Source: Mucilaginibacter sp.
GTDB taxonomy: Bacteria; Bacteroidota; Bacteroidia; Sphingobacteriales; Sphingobacteriaceae
DNA: 64,000 nucleotides
Direction: 5' to 3'
NCBI RefSeq assembly: GCF_028288205.1
Contig: NZ_JAQBOD010000039.1
Location: forward strand, 183,548-247,547
Made by a program: the position numbers and the translations under genes. A model generated the notes under the pieces. It ran no database searches. It was not told the origin of the DNA and saw nothing but the letters and a program-made list of their open reading frames with translations. Every line of letters starts with the position of its first letter. The first letter of the stretch is position 1. Shown here piece after piece: positions 1 through 9,600 of the stretch.

Positions 1-784
1 TTGCTTCCTGCGGAATGTAGGTTAATAAAGTTTGGGCGGTAATTACATGGTCGCGCTCTAATACAGCCAATTGCTCGGCCATGTTTTTTAGCTGGCGCAC
101 ATTACCCGGCCACGAATAGTTTATTAATACCTGCTGCGCTTCTTCATCTAACTGTATGGGCGGCGTGCGGTATTTATCAGTAAAATCTGATGTAAACTTT
201 CTAAAAAGCAGGTAAATATCTTCTTTCCTGTCGCGCAGGGGTGGTATACGCAATGGCACCGTATTTAAACGATAATAAAGATCTTCTCTGAATTTGCCAT
301 TTTTAACCGCGTCATATACATCAACATTGGTTGCTGCAATAACCCGCACATTGGTTTTCTCTACTTTTGATGAGCCTACCTTTATATACTGACCAGACTC
401 AAGCACACGCAGCAAACGTGCTTGTGTGCCCAGGGGCATTTCGGCAATTTCATCTAAAAATATTGTGCCGCCGTTTACGGTTTCAAAATACCCTTTACGC
501 TCGCCAACGGCACCTGTGTAGGCGCCTTTTTCGTGGCCGAATAATTCAGAATCAATAGTGCCCTCTGGTATGGCGCCGCAGTTAACCGCAATAAACGGCC
601 CATGCTTGCGCGGGCTCATTTGGTGTATAATGTGCGAGAATACCTCTTTACCGCTACCGCTTTCTCCTGTAATTAAAACAGAAATATCAGTAGGCGATAC
701 CTGGTTGGCAATATTTATAGCCCGGTTCAATAATGGCGAATTACCTATTATGCCGTAGCGTTGTTTAATTTCTTGTATTTCCAT
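1..784 (-). CDS. Sigma-54 interaction (AAA+) transcriptional activator, 5' part
   Basis: The gene runs off the left edge; 261 codons are visible from an ATG at 784. The protein starts directly with the AAA+ sigma-54 interaction domain and has no receiver, GAF or PAS domain in front of it. Visible motifs are Walker A GESGSGKE (about residues 40-47), a GAYTGA loop (87-92) in place of the commoner GAFTGA, Walker B GTIFLDEI (106-113), and the WPGNVRQL segment near 225-232 that precedes the C-terminal helix-turn-helix of this family (not visible here). Family knowledge: such proteins hydrolyse ATP to remodel the sigma-54 RNA polymerase at -12/-24 promoters. With no sensory domain, activity is probably set by its level or a partner. 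It lies downstream of miaB on the same strand, an order I recall from other Bacteroidota, so co-transcription is possible although a truncated gene now sits between them. Confidence 0.93.
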   Translation of the reverse strand, partial: MEIQEIKQRYGIIGNSPLLNRAINIANQVSPTDISVLITGESGSGKEVFSHIIHQMSPRKHGPFIAVNCGAIPEGTIDSELFGHEKGAYTGAVGERKGYFETVNGGTIFLDEIAEMPLGTQARLLRVLESGQYIKVGSSKVEKTNVRVIAATNVDVYDAVKNGKFREDLYYRLNTVPLRIPPLRDRKEDIYLLFRKFTSDFTDKYRTPPIQLDEEAQQVLINYSWPGNVRQLKNMAEQLAVLERDHVITAQTLLTYIPQEA

Positions 785-787
785 GTT

Positions 788-821
788 ATTAGAATCAAGA
801 GTTAAGAATCAAGATTCAAGA
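788..821. repeat. Low-complexity AATCAAGA-type repeat, left flank
   Basis: This AT-rich stretch is built from variants of AGAATCAAGA. A related block lies in inverted orientation at 1074-1107, so the two enclose the small gene at 816-1037. It overlaps the 3' end of that gene. Confidence 0.55.
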
Positions 822-1037
822 TGTTGTTTTATCATTTATTATATAATCTCTAAACGAGAAAATCATTCTCTCCATTTCCGATGCAAGAGATAAACACTCG
901 TTTAGTTTATTAGCATTACCATATTTTCTTCTTTCACATATTAACAACTGAGTTTCTAATTCAAATGTTGACGTTAAGGCTGTAGACAAAAACTCGGCAA
1001 AGTGAATATTAGTTCTTTTTCCATTGACCGTTGCCAT
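816..1037 (-). pseudogene. Truncated four-helix-bundle (IVS-protein-like) gene
   Basis: The ORF encodes 73 residues from an ATG at 1037. The core FLSTALTSTFELETQLLI matches the middle of the four-helix-bundle family found in 23S rRNA intervening sequences and as free genes in many Bacteroidota. Family members usually have about 115-125 residues; here the N-terminal half, including the first two helices, is absent and no matching frame is visible upstream before miaB ends. The helix 3-4 region (ELETQ, then ERMIFSF) remains. It is flanked by inverted low-complexity repeats and sits between two genes that usually neighbour each other, which suggests a small mobile or decaying insertion. It could still be expressed as a short helical protein; no function can be assigned. 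Confidence 0.6.
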
Positions 1038-1073
1038 ATCTTTAAGTCCTTAAAATTATGCTTCATGCTAAAA

Positions 1074-1107
1074 TCTTAATTCTTGGCTCTTGATTCTTGA
1101 CTCTAAC
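1074..1107. repeat. Low-complexity TTGATTCTTGACTC-type repeat, right flank
   Basis: This is the inverted counterpart of 788-821. A similar word occurs at about 24116-24138 upstream of the TPR gene. It overlaps the last codons of miaB. Confidence 0.55.
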
Positions 1108-2602
1108 CTACTATTGTCCCCATCAACGTAGCCGTAGTACTGCGTTCTGCAAGTACATTCACATACATCCCCGGTTTATATCTTTCATCTACCGGGAAAA
1201 CCATCATTGCATTTTGATCGGTCCGGCCGCAGTAGTCGTTTTTTGATTTTTTTGAAAAACCTTCTATCAGCACCTTTTGTACTTTACCAATTTGGGCCTG
1301 CAAGCGCACCAGCGAGTATTTTTGCTGTAACGCTACTATCTCTGTTAACCTCGCGGCTTTTACGGTTTCGGGTATATCATCAGCATAACGCTTGGCGGCT
1401 AATGTTCCCGGGCGCTCAGAGTACATGAACATATAGGCAAAATCATACTGTACATACTCCATCATGCTTACTGTTTCTTTATGCTCCTCGTCGGTTTCTG
1501 TACAAAAGCCGGTAATTACATCTGTTGATATGGCACACCCGGGTATAATACGGCGTATAGCGTCTATGCGGTTAATGTACCACTCGCGGTCATAAGTGCG
1601 GTTCATCAGTTCCAGCACACGGCTGTTACCAGATTGTACCGGAAGGTGTATATAGTTACAAATGTTATCGTATCTGGCGATGGTATATAAAACCTCGTCT
1701 GTAATGTCTTTTGGATGCGAGGTTGAAAAACGCACGCGCAGATCAGGGTTAATTTGTGCGACTAACTCCAATAAGTTTGCAAAGTTAACTGTCTCACCAG
1801 CCCCCTCTAAATCTCCCCCGGTTGGGGAGACTTGCCCCTCGCCCGAAGCCTTTTCAACGCCCTCTCTGCCGGGGAGGGTTGGATGCGGCTGCCACTTATA
1901 CGAATCTACATTCTGGCCCAATAAAGTAACTTCGCGGTATCCTTTCTCAAACAAGTCTGTACATTCATTTACTATTGATATGGCATCACGGCTGCGCTCG
2001 CGCCCACGGGTAAAAGGTACCACGCAGAAAGAGCACATATTATCGCAACCACGCATAATAGATACAAAAGCGTTAATGCCATTGCTGTTTAAACGTACCG
2101 GGCTAATATCCGCGTAAGTTTCCTCGCGGGATAACAATACGTTAACAGCCTTTTGCCCGCTATCAACCTGGTCTATCAAATTAGGCAGATCGCGGTAAGC
2201 ATCCGGACCAACCACTACATCAACCAGTTTTTCTTCTTCTAAAAATTTTGCTTTTAAACGCTCGGCCATACAGCCCAATACGCCAACCACCATTCCGGGG
2301 TTTTTAGATTTTGCAACCTTAAATTCTTTCAGGCGGTTACGAACCCGTGTTTCGGCATTTTCACGGATTGAGCAGGTATTGATAAAAATAACATCGGCAT
2401 TGGTATAATCCGTTGTTGTTTCAAATCCTTTCTCTGATAAAATAGAAGCAACAATCTCACTGTCTGAAAAATTCATGGCACAGCCATAACTTTCAATATA
2501 TAGCTTGCGCCCGTTATTTTTGCCGGCAACAGGTTCTAATAATAAAGCCTCGCCCTGCCTGCTCTCGTCATGTACTTTATCCGATATAACCAAATCCATC
2601 AT
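1103..2602 (-). CDS. miaB: tRNA (N6-isopentenyl adenosine-A37) methylthiotransferase MiaB
   Basis: MiaB is a radical-SAM enzyme that converts i6A37 to ms2i6A37 in tRNAs reading UNN codons. Sequence evidence: an N-terminal UPF0004 domain with the three cluster cysteines in [15 protein letters not shown] and LGCMAE, the radical-SAM motif CDNMCSFC (CxxxCxxC), and a C-terminal TRAM-like end. The frame is open up to 2635, but MMDLV at 2602 is the start expected from relatives, giving 499 residues; ATG 2599 is the alternative. Oddity: after GQNVDSYKW there are about 32 extra residues rich in Gly, Pro and Glu, encoded by a GC-rich palindromic repeat at 1796-1891; the normal sequence resumes at [10 protein letters not shown]. 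The frame is intact and the insertion is in a loop region, so the enzyme may still work. Confidence 0.96.
   Translation of the reverse strand: MMDLVISDKVHDESRQGEALLLEPVAGKNNGRKLYIESYGCAMNFSDSEIVASILSEKGFETTTDYTNADVIFINTCSIRENAETRVRNRLKEFKVAKSKNPGMVVGVLGCMAERLKAKFLEEEKLVDVVVGPDAYRDLPNLIDQVDSGQKAVNVLLSREETYADISPVRLNSNGINAFVSIMRGCDNMCSFCVVPFTRGRERSRDAISIVNECTDLFEKGYREVTLLGQNVDSYKWQPHPTLPGREGVEKASGEGQVSPTGGDLEGAGETVNFANLLELVAQINPDLRVRFSTSHPKDITDEVLYTIARYDNICNYIHLPVQSGNSRVLELMNRTYDREWYINRIDAIRRIIPGCAISTDVITGFCTETDEEHKETVSMMEYVQYDFAYMFMYSERPGTLAAKRYADDIPETVKAARLTEIVALQQKYSLVRLQAQIGKVQKVLIEGFSKKSKNDYCGRTDQNAMMVFPVDERYKPGMYVNVLAERSTTATLMGTIVG
1796..1891. repeat. Palindromic AGCCCCCTCT-type repeat inserted in miaB
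   Basis: This GC-rich stretch of about 95 bp contains TCTCCCC ... GGGGAGA and ends with GGGGAGGGTTGGATG. A relative with the same AGCCCCCTCTAA beginning and GGTTGG near its end lies in intergenic DNA at 45204-45282. Here it is a multiple of three and has no stop in the miaB frame, so it is translated as a roughly 32-residue insert. Confidence 0.8.
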
Positions 2603-2716
2603 TGTTATAAAAAATTGAACAGCAAAAATACACAAAATTTAAATATTAGATGACAGATTGGCAGAATTAACAAAATCAATATTTTGTTGTTATATTAACT
2701 CAGGATCAAAGAATTG

Positions 2717-4582
2717 ATGACACAACACGAAACTGCTACAAAAAAAACTATCCGCACGTGGCCTATTGTTGTATTAATAATAATTTTGTTATTATCATCG
2801 GTAGTATGGTATTTTTACAGGCATTATTTGGCTGATAACCGCTGGAAACCCCTGTTACAGGCGCAGTTAAAAGAACTGGTACTCAGAGCGAGCGATAGCT
2901 TGTACCATATTGAGTATTCTGATTTCGACCTGAATATTACCTCGGGCAATGCTACACTTTCTGATTTTAAACTGGTGCCTGATACACTTGTTTATCAAAA
3001 ACTGGTGGCCGCTAAAAAAGCGCCCGATAATCTTTTTATTCTCAGCGTAAAAAAATTAAGCATTAAAAACGTGGGCGCCCGCAAAGCTTACCAGGAAAAA
3101 ATATTAAATATCAATAATATTTCTATTGATAACCCCAGTCTTACTATTATAAATAAGCGTTATGATTTTAACGATACCGTAAAAATTGGTAAGCCAAAAA
3201 CGCCTTACCAGTTAGTTAAAAAAATATTCAAGCAGTTACGCATAGACTCTATTTCGCTGAAAGACATCAGCGTAAATTACATTAACCAAAGCAACCCTGT
3301 AACCAAACAAACCGCGCTAAAGCATTTGGATATTAATATATCTAATGTGATGATTGATTCCTTGTCGGCCCTGGATAGTACCCGCTTTTACTATACCAAA
3401 GGCGTTGAAGTTATACTGCATAATTATAAAATAGCTACGCCGGATAGCCTATACAATGCCGAGTTAAAGCAAATCTATTTTTCGACCGCTAAACGCGAGA
3501 TCATACTGGATCAGGTAACCTTTTTGCCAAGATATAACCGTAACGAGTTTTATCGCCAGATGGGTACATCAGGCGATATATTTACATTAAAGTTTAAGAA
3601 GATAACTATTACCTATATTGACCTGCAACGTTTTCTGCGCGACCAGAAGCTATATGCGGGTATAATGAATGTCTCTAACGCTGATGTGCAGATATATAGC
3701 AATAATGCTTATAAAGGCAAAAAATCAATAAAAATTGGGCACGACCCGCACCAATCATTGCAACGGGTTGCGCTGGATATGAAGCTGAGCCGTTTAAATA
3801 TCGCGCATACAGATATTATATATTCTGAAACGGATGCCATCACAGAACAAACCGGCGTAATTACTTTTAATAATACCAGCGGCGCTATTGTAAATGTTAC
3901 CAATGATGCCCGCGCTAAAAAGAAAAATCCTTTTATGGTAGCCCGCATAAAAACTCATTTTATGAAAACGGCGCCATTACAGGTAAATTTTAAATTTAAT
4001 CTGAATGCTAAAAACGGAGCATTTAACTATTCGGGTACGTTAGGTAAATTTGATGGCCGTATATTAAATAAGCTGGTAAAACCCTTAGCATTAGTACAGG
4101 TACAATCTGCCGATGTGGAACGGTTAGATTTTAATGTTGATGCTAATAATTACAATAGCAAAGGGCACTTAGAATTTTACTATAAAAACCTTAATGTACA
4201 ATTGCTTAAAAAGGTAAACGGCCGTGCCGGGCTGCAAACGCAGGGCTTTATATCAAAAGTTGCGAACGCGCTTATTATTGAAAAAGATAACCCCAATAAA
4301 AAAGGCGTTTTTAGGCCAGGCCCAATTAATTTGAAACGCGAACCAACGGCATCGTTTTTTAGTTTTCTTTACAAAGGCTTGCTTGATGGGTTAAAACCCA
4401 GTGTTGGTTTTGACAAAAAAACAGAAAACAAGGTTAATAAAATAGTTGCTAAAGTAAGTACCGTGGTAGACAAGTTCAATAAATTTAAAGTCGGCCGTAA
4501 ACAACGAAAAGTGGAACGACAGGCAAGGCGCCAGGCAAAAAAAGACTCGATAAACCGTATTAAACAAAAGCAGAGCTTATAA
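2717..4582 (+). CDS. AsmA-like membrane-anchored protein, copy 1
   Basis: The start is ATG 2717; the frame opens one codon earlier with TTG. The protein has 621 residues: a short basic N-terminus, one membrane helix (about residues 14-35, IVVLIIILLLSSVVW), then a long beta-rich region with no catalytic motif, and a very basic tail in the last 30 residues. The topology (inner-membrane anchor plus large periplasmic beta-rich body) and the N-terminal pattern resemble AsmA/DUF748-type proteins, a superfamily linked to lipid transport and outer-membrane homeostasis. It is followed after 3 bp by a paralogue of nearly the same length that shares the block FNNTSG-x-I-x-N-x-TN and a following FM...L-x-V-x-F-x-FNL pattern. 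The two are almost surely one operon. The exact role is unknown; the family call is by overall character only. Confidence 0.72.
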   Translation: MTQHETATKKTIRTWPIVVLIIILLLSSVVWYFYRHYLADNRWKPLLQAQLKELVLRASDSLYHIEYSDFDLNITSGNATLSDFKLVPDTLVYQKLVAAKKAPDNLFILSVKKLSIKNVGARKAYQEKILNINNISIDNPSLTIINKRYDFNDTVKIGKPKTPYQLVKKIFKQLRIDSISLKDISVNYINQSNPVTKQTALKHLDINISNVMIDSLSALDSTRFYYTKGVEVILHNYKIATPDSLYNAELKQIYFSTAKREIILDQVTFLPRYNRNEFYRQMGTSGDIFTLKFKKITITYIDLQRFLRDQKLYAGIMNVSNADVQIYSNNAYKGKKSIKIGHDPHQSLQRVALDMKLSRLNIAHTDIIYSETDAITEQTGVITFNNTSGAIVNVTNDARAKKKNPFMVARIKTHFMKTAPLQVNFKFNLNAKNGAFNYSGTLGKFDGRILNKLVKPLALVQVQSADVERLDFNVDANNYNSKGHLEFYYKNLNVQLLKKVNGRAGLQTQGFISKVANALIIEKDNPNKKGVFRPGPINLKREPTASFFSFLYKGLLDGLKPSVGFDKKTENKVNKIVAKVSTVVDKFNKFKVGRKQRKVERQARRQAKKDSINRIKQKQSL

Positions 4583-4585
4583 ATT

Positions 4586-6424
4586 ATGGCGTTTAAATTA
4601 TTAAAGCAAAAGCGGCACAGAGTTACAATTATTGTTTTTGCATCACTTACTGTAGTGATTTTATTTTTAGCCTTCCTGGTTAATAGGTACTGGTCGCCAA
4701 TTTTAGCTGATAAATTAAAAAGCGGCGTATTAAACAGCACTGGTGGTTTATATACGGTTGATTTTTCTGATGCTAAACTAAAGGTGCTGGAAGGAAAACT
4801 AATTTTTTACAATATCACTTTTAAGCCCGATACTGCCGTTTACAATAAACGCAACCAACAGCATACGGCACCCAATACTTTATTTGAATTTCATGCCAAA
4901 CGGCTCATCCTCTCACACATCCACCCTTTAAGGCTTTATTTTAAGCATATATTAAATATTGGGCAAATGAGCCTAAATGCTCCGGAAATAAAGATCAGTT
5001 ACCTGCTAAACCAAAATAAAGATACCGTTATAATAGATCACAAAACCATTTGGCAAAAGATCAAACCAAACCTTAAATCAATTCATATCGGCAATATATT
5101 TTTAAGCAATGTTAATTTTAAATATTATGATCATACTAACAGCAAGGTACTTTTAACCGAACTAAAGGAAATGAACCTGCATGGCAATGACCTGCTGATA
5201 GATTCGGCTACACAAACGGACAAATCGCGGTTATTCTATTTTAAGGATATTGTGGCCGATCTGAACAATTTTAAAGGCAAATCGGCCAGCGGATTATATA
5301 CCTATACTATTAAAAAGCTTAAAATTTCAACACGGACCTCCCAATTAAATGCCCAGGGGTTAACGTGGGAACCTGTTAAAACGGGATTATTTTTTAACAG
5401 TACCCGTAAAGACAAATTTACCCTAAAGCTCGATTCGCTACAGTTAAATAATTTTGATTTTTTATCCTATCATAAATTCCGCACGTTAAGCAGCTCAAGC
5501 ATGATATTAACCAAGGGCGATTTTGAAGTATTTAATAACCCTAATAAACCACAAACATTCAATAACAAAGTATCCAGTTTTCCAAATGTTGCTATTCATA
5601 ATTTAAAAACCGAAGTAAAGATAGATACCGTTATTGTTAAACATATTAACGTTATCTACAGCGAACTCAATAAAAAATCGCAACAGGTTGGCACTATATC
5701 TTTTAATAACACCAGCGGCAAAATATTAAACTTTACCAATAACAAAGCTGCCCTGCAAAAAAACAATATCAGTAAAATACAGCTTACCAGCTATTTTATG
5801 GAGCATGGCAAGCTTGATGTAAGCTTTACCTTTAATTTAACTGATAAAGATGTATCTTATAGCTATAAAGGTACGCTGGGCCCAATGGGGCTGCAGGCAG
5901 TTAATCCAGCTACCATGCCGTTAGCTATGGTTAAAATTACATCAGGAACACTTAAAAGCTTTAATTTTGATATCAAAGGCGACAGCAAAGTATCTAAAGG
6001 AAGGGTCACTGTTTTATATAATGACCTTAAGGTTAATATTTTAAGAGCCGATACTGCTAATGCTGCACTTAAACAAAAAATCGTAGCAAGCCTGTTTACC
6101 AATATTTTTATATTAAAGCATAATAACCCGGATAAGGAGGGTGAAGTAGCCCGATCATTTAATGTGGTGTATAAGCGCCCTATAAACTCGCCTTTTTTTA
6201 AAACAGCATGGCAAACTTTACTTATAGGCATAAAACCGGCAGTTGGTTATGATACAAAAACCCAACAGATGGCCACGGCCCGCATGACACAGGGCGAGCG
6301 GAATAAGCAAAATAGAAAAATTAAAAAGGACCAGAGAATAAAGAAACGCACGGAACGAAAATTGAAAAGAGAAATAAAACGGCAACAAAAAGAAGCAGAG
6401 AAAAGTGTGGCGAGTACCAGGTAA
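4586..6424 (+). CDS. AsmA-like membrane-anchored protein, copy 2
   Basis: This 612-residue protein starts 3 bp after the stop of its paralogue. It has an N-terminal basic segment, a membrane helix (about residues 13-32, VTIIVFASLTVVILFLAFLV), a long beta-rich domain and a highly basic C-terminus rich in Lys/Arg. Shared blocks with copy 1 include the FKPDTAVY-like segment near residue 75, FNNTSGKILNFTN near 375 and FTFNL near 413. The pair looks like an old tandem duplication, since the sequences are clearly diverged outside these blocks. The basic tails may contact nucleic acid, phospholipid headgroups or LPS phosphates; that is speculation. The gene ends next to a dispersed repeat (6432-6599) and converges on sprA. 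Confidence 0.72.
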   Translation: MAFKLLKQKRHRVTIIVFASLTVVILFLAFLVNRYWSPILADKLKSGVLNSTGGLYTVDFSDAKLKVLEGKLIFYNITFKPDTAVYNKRNQQHTAPNTLFEFHAKRLILSHIHPLRLYFKHILNIGQMSLNAPEIKISYLLNQNKDTVIIDHKTIWQKIKPNLKSIHIGNIFLSNVNFKYYDHTNSKVLLTELKEMNLHGNDLLIDSATQTDKSRLFYFKDIVADLNNFKGKSASGLYTYTIKKLKISTRTSQLNAQGLTWEPVKTGLFFNSTRKDKFTLKLDSLQLNNFDFLSYHKFRTLSSSSMILTKGDFEVFNNPNKPQTFNNKVSSFPNVAIHNLKTEVKIDTVIVKHINVIYSELNKKSQQVGTISFNNTSGKILNFTNNKAALQKNNISKIQLTSYFMEHGKLDVSFTFNLTDKDVSYSYKGTLGPMGLQAVNPATMPLAMVKITSGTLKSFNFDIKGDSKVSKGRVTVLYNDLKVNILRADTANAALKQKIVASLFTNIFILKHNNPDKEGEVARSFNVVYKRPINSPFFKTAWQTLLIGIKPAVGYDTKTQQMATARMTQGERNKQNRKIKKDQRIKKRTERKLKREIKRQQKEAEKSVASTR

Positions 6425-6431
6425 TGTTTAA

Positions 6432-6599
6432 CTTGCTGCTTAACTTTCAATCGCTAAACACGTTAATTTAGTAGTTAGTTTATTTTAAATCATTTAATAC
6501 AATGATTTTCAGTACATTACAACTTTTTGTATACCAGGGTATACCAAGGTGTATCAACGTGTACGTGGTACAGTACAGTAATAACATTTAACTGGTATA
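6432..6599. repeat. Dispersed ~170-bp repeat R, copy 1
   Basis: This copy fills the gap between the convergent AsmA-like gene and sprA. A similar copy in the same orientation lies at 26126-26295. Both begin CTTGCTGCTTAA, contain AATCGCTAAAC then CGTTAATTTA, and end with a GTGGTACAGTACAGT block followed by TTTAACTGGTATA. The middle is more variable. Copy 1 also holds a small perfect hairpin, GTATACC-AG-GGTATAC. No coding frame is convincing. Confidence 0.85.
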
Positions 6600-6609
6600 T
6601 TGTAATTAT

Positions 6610-9600
6610 TTATTGTAGTAACAACTTCAAATTAACCCCAAAATTAGTAAACGAGGTATTAAATGCCTGCGAGGTAAATGGTTTGGTGAGGTTGGAGTCG
6701 TAAAATAAACTCAAATTAAATCGCTGGCTGATGCTGTAATCAATAGATGGGCGGTAAGTAATATTTTGCGCTCCCGAGGATATCTGTGCCACCTTAACAT
6801 CAGCCTGGTATATTAATGTTTTATTGTCGCGTAAAGCAAAGTCAAGCTTAAATTTTATATCGTTTTTAAGTATGAAATTACTAAACAATCCAAAAGGGAA
6901 CCGGAAATCTTTAGTATTATAGCCAAAGCCAAATGTTATTACGTTTTCGTTTTGCTGGGTAAGCTGGCTGTTTAATAAGCTCAGGCTTAATGCACGGCTT
7001 TTCCTGTACTCTAAGCTGGTGGTCACGTTATTTTTAAAGCGGATATCAAGACCTACCAATGGCACAAACTGCTCAAAAATAGTTATCTGCGAAAACTGGT
7101 ATAGCGGCAGGAAATCATTATTAACATCCCTTGCACTTGCAACGCCATTAGTTTCCTGGTATTGCAATAAGGTATTATACCCGTTTACTGTATAGGTAGA
7201 CTGGTAGCCGTTACGCACATCAAATGAATCAAATAACTCCTCGAATACCGCCATGTGGCCAAAACCGCTATAGGTTAATTGCCAATTAGGTATAGGTATG
7301 TTAGGGAACTGGTTAAGGCTTGATCCCGAAGCATTTTTGCCCGTATAAGCTGCCAGGAAAGCCGGCACCAGCACATTCTGAGAGTTTGGCCCGTAACCAT
7401 CTGCAAAACCGGTGGTTCCAACAAACGAGTTTGGATTGGTGCTGCCCAGCCTTCTGGAAATAGTGATCCGGTTATCTAAAAACTTTTGGAACGGTGCCGA
7501 GGTATTATCCACACCACTCTCTTTTGAAAATGCCGTAGCCAGCGAAAAATAAGAAATACTATAATCGCCTGATGTTATAGGCGACAGGTTTTGGAATGTA
7601 CCGGTAGTGCTTAAAAATTTGAAATTGGTTTGATAAGTCTGATCCTGGGTTTTAAAAGCTGTTAACTGTATACGCAGATCATGTATAGGTTCAACACTTG
7701 CTTTTAAGTGCAAATCTGTACTAAATGTTTTTACATACAACTGGTTTTGCAGCGTATCTGATGATATCCATCCACGGCTGATCGCCTTGTTTCGTATATC
7801 GGCCTGGCTGCCTAATAAAAACCCTATACCGGGTGCATCATAATTCAGGTCCTCGCCAAATAAATTTGATTGCGGCAAATAACCGGGTAAAAACGTACCA
7901 TCTGTACGCGTATAAGAACCGCTTATGTTTTTTATACTGGTTAACAATCCAACCAAAACCCGCGTAATTACGGGCGCTTTTTCATTACCGCCCTGCTTTA
8001 AAAATGCTATTTTATTGTATAGCATAGTTAAATTAAGAGCAGGATCTAATTGTATTTTACGCCCGTTTTGTATGCTGTTGCCTACGTTAAACGCCGGGTT
8101 ACCAATTGCGAATTCAGGTGCGGCCTGCCAATTAAAGTTGGTGCTGTAATGCGCCGTTAGCGATGCCCAATCAAACCCCGGGATTTTATTTAATGGCACT
8201 ATATAATTTACATTAAATGCATGGTTATAATTAGTGGTACGGCCAAGCTTGCGTATATTTTGCCATAACGTATCAATTTTTAAACCATCAAGCTTGCCAT
8301 AAGGCTCATCAACTACCGATAAATTGGTAGCATCAATATCCATGGTTAATGATTTAGTCAGGTTCCAGCCCAAGCCGTATACCCGTCTTATATTAAAAGA
8401 TTTGTTATAGGTTGTTGGTATAAACACCGGGTTGTTTGGATCATTATTTCGCAATATGTTTTCAGAATAAAAGCGGTCAAAATCAATACTAAAGTTTAAA
8501 CGGGTGGGTGCCAGGCTAAAATTAATATCCTTTATCAACGTAAGCATATTGTTTTTGATGATCTTTTCAAACGGACTAATATACTTAGGCCTGTTAACAT
8601 AATTATAAGCTAACGATACGTGATAGGTTTTCTCCAGGTCGCTCTGTGTGGTAAAATCATGGTGTATGTATTCTGTAAAGGCATACGTGGCATTAAAATT
8701 TTCAACATCATATACATGTACCGGTGCCGACGCATTTACCCTGTCTTTATGCATATTGGTAAAGTTTATGCTTTTGCGCATGGTATAATCTTCGGCAGCA
8801 TTTTTTATTGAGTCGCGCTGTTGTGATGATGTTGCGCCGTTAAGCGTTTGTTTTAACAAAATATCAGGCTGCGCGGGGTCATATTGGGGTGTAGCTACCT
8901 GTTGCGAAACATTGATATAGGTAGGAATTTTCACACCGCTTTTAGCTGGTAAAAACTTACCGAGATCCATATTGGCAGATATATCATAAGCTTGATTATC
9001 GCTTAATGACCTGTCTTCCATTTTAGAATCAAGCGTACCAAAGCCTGCTGTACTTTTACTGCCCGATACGGTAATATCGGCAAAATCGGCCAGTTTAAAA
9101 TTGGCTCGCGCCACAGCGGCCCAACCACCTTTGTTATCAAAATCGGTAAGCCGCAACTCATCAAACCATACAATTGCCGATTTTGCTAATCCGTCATCAA
9201 CCCCTGCAGGTGCATTATTTCTGTACGGATTGCGCACCCCCAGCATTATCGTTCGTAACCGGCTCAGATCAGGGGTACCCATAATAGTGATCTTATTATT
9301 TCCGCTCAGGTAAGTAAACGGCATGTTTATGGGCCACGGCCTGCCCTGGTATTTGGCATTGTTGCGGGCCACCTTGGCATCCGTTAAAAGTGATAATTCA
9401 ATATCCAGCGCATTTGATGCGGGCCATATAGCATCGGCATTAGTTGTATTAGGCTGGGTAACCGCTAATGGTATTTCGTACTCGTAATAGTTATCCTGGT
9501 AATCTGCACCTAAACGGATAAAGGCATTAACATCATTATCTTTCAACGAGGTTTGGTTCGCTTCGGCATGGATAAACATTTGTAGGTGCTTATACTTGCG

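Noticed and set aside
1662..2117. 151-residue plus-strand ORF
   Set aside because: It is antisense to miaB and has no domain character; miaB is certain.
2603..2635. N-terminal extension of miaB
   Set aside because: The extra residues are hydrophobic and not in line with MiaB; the MMDLV start fits relatives.
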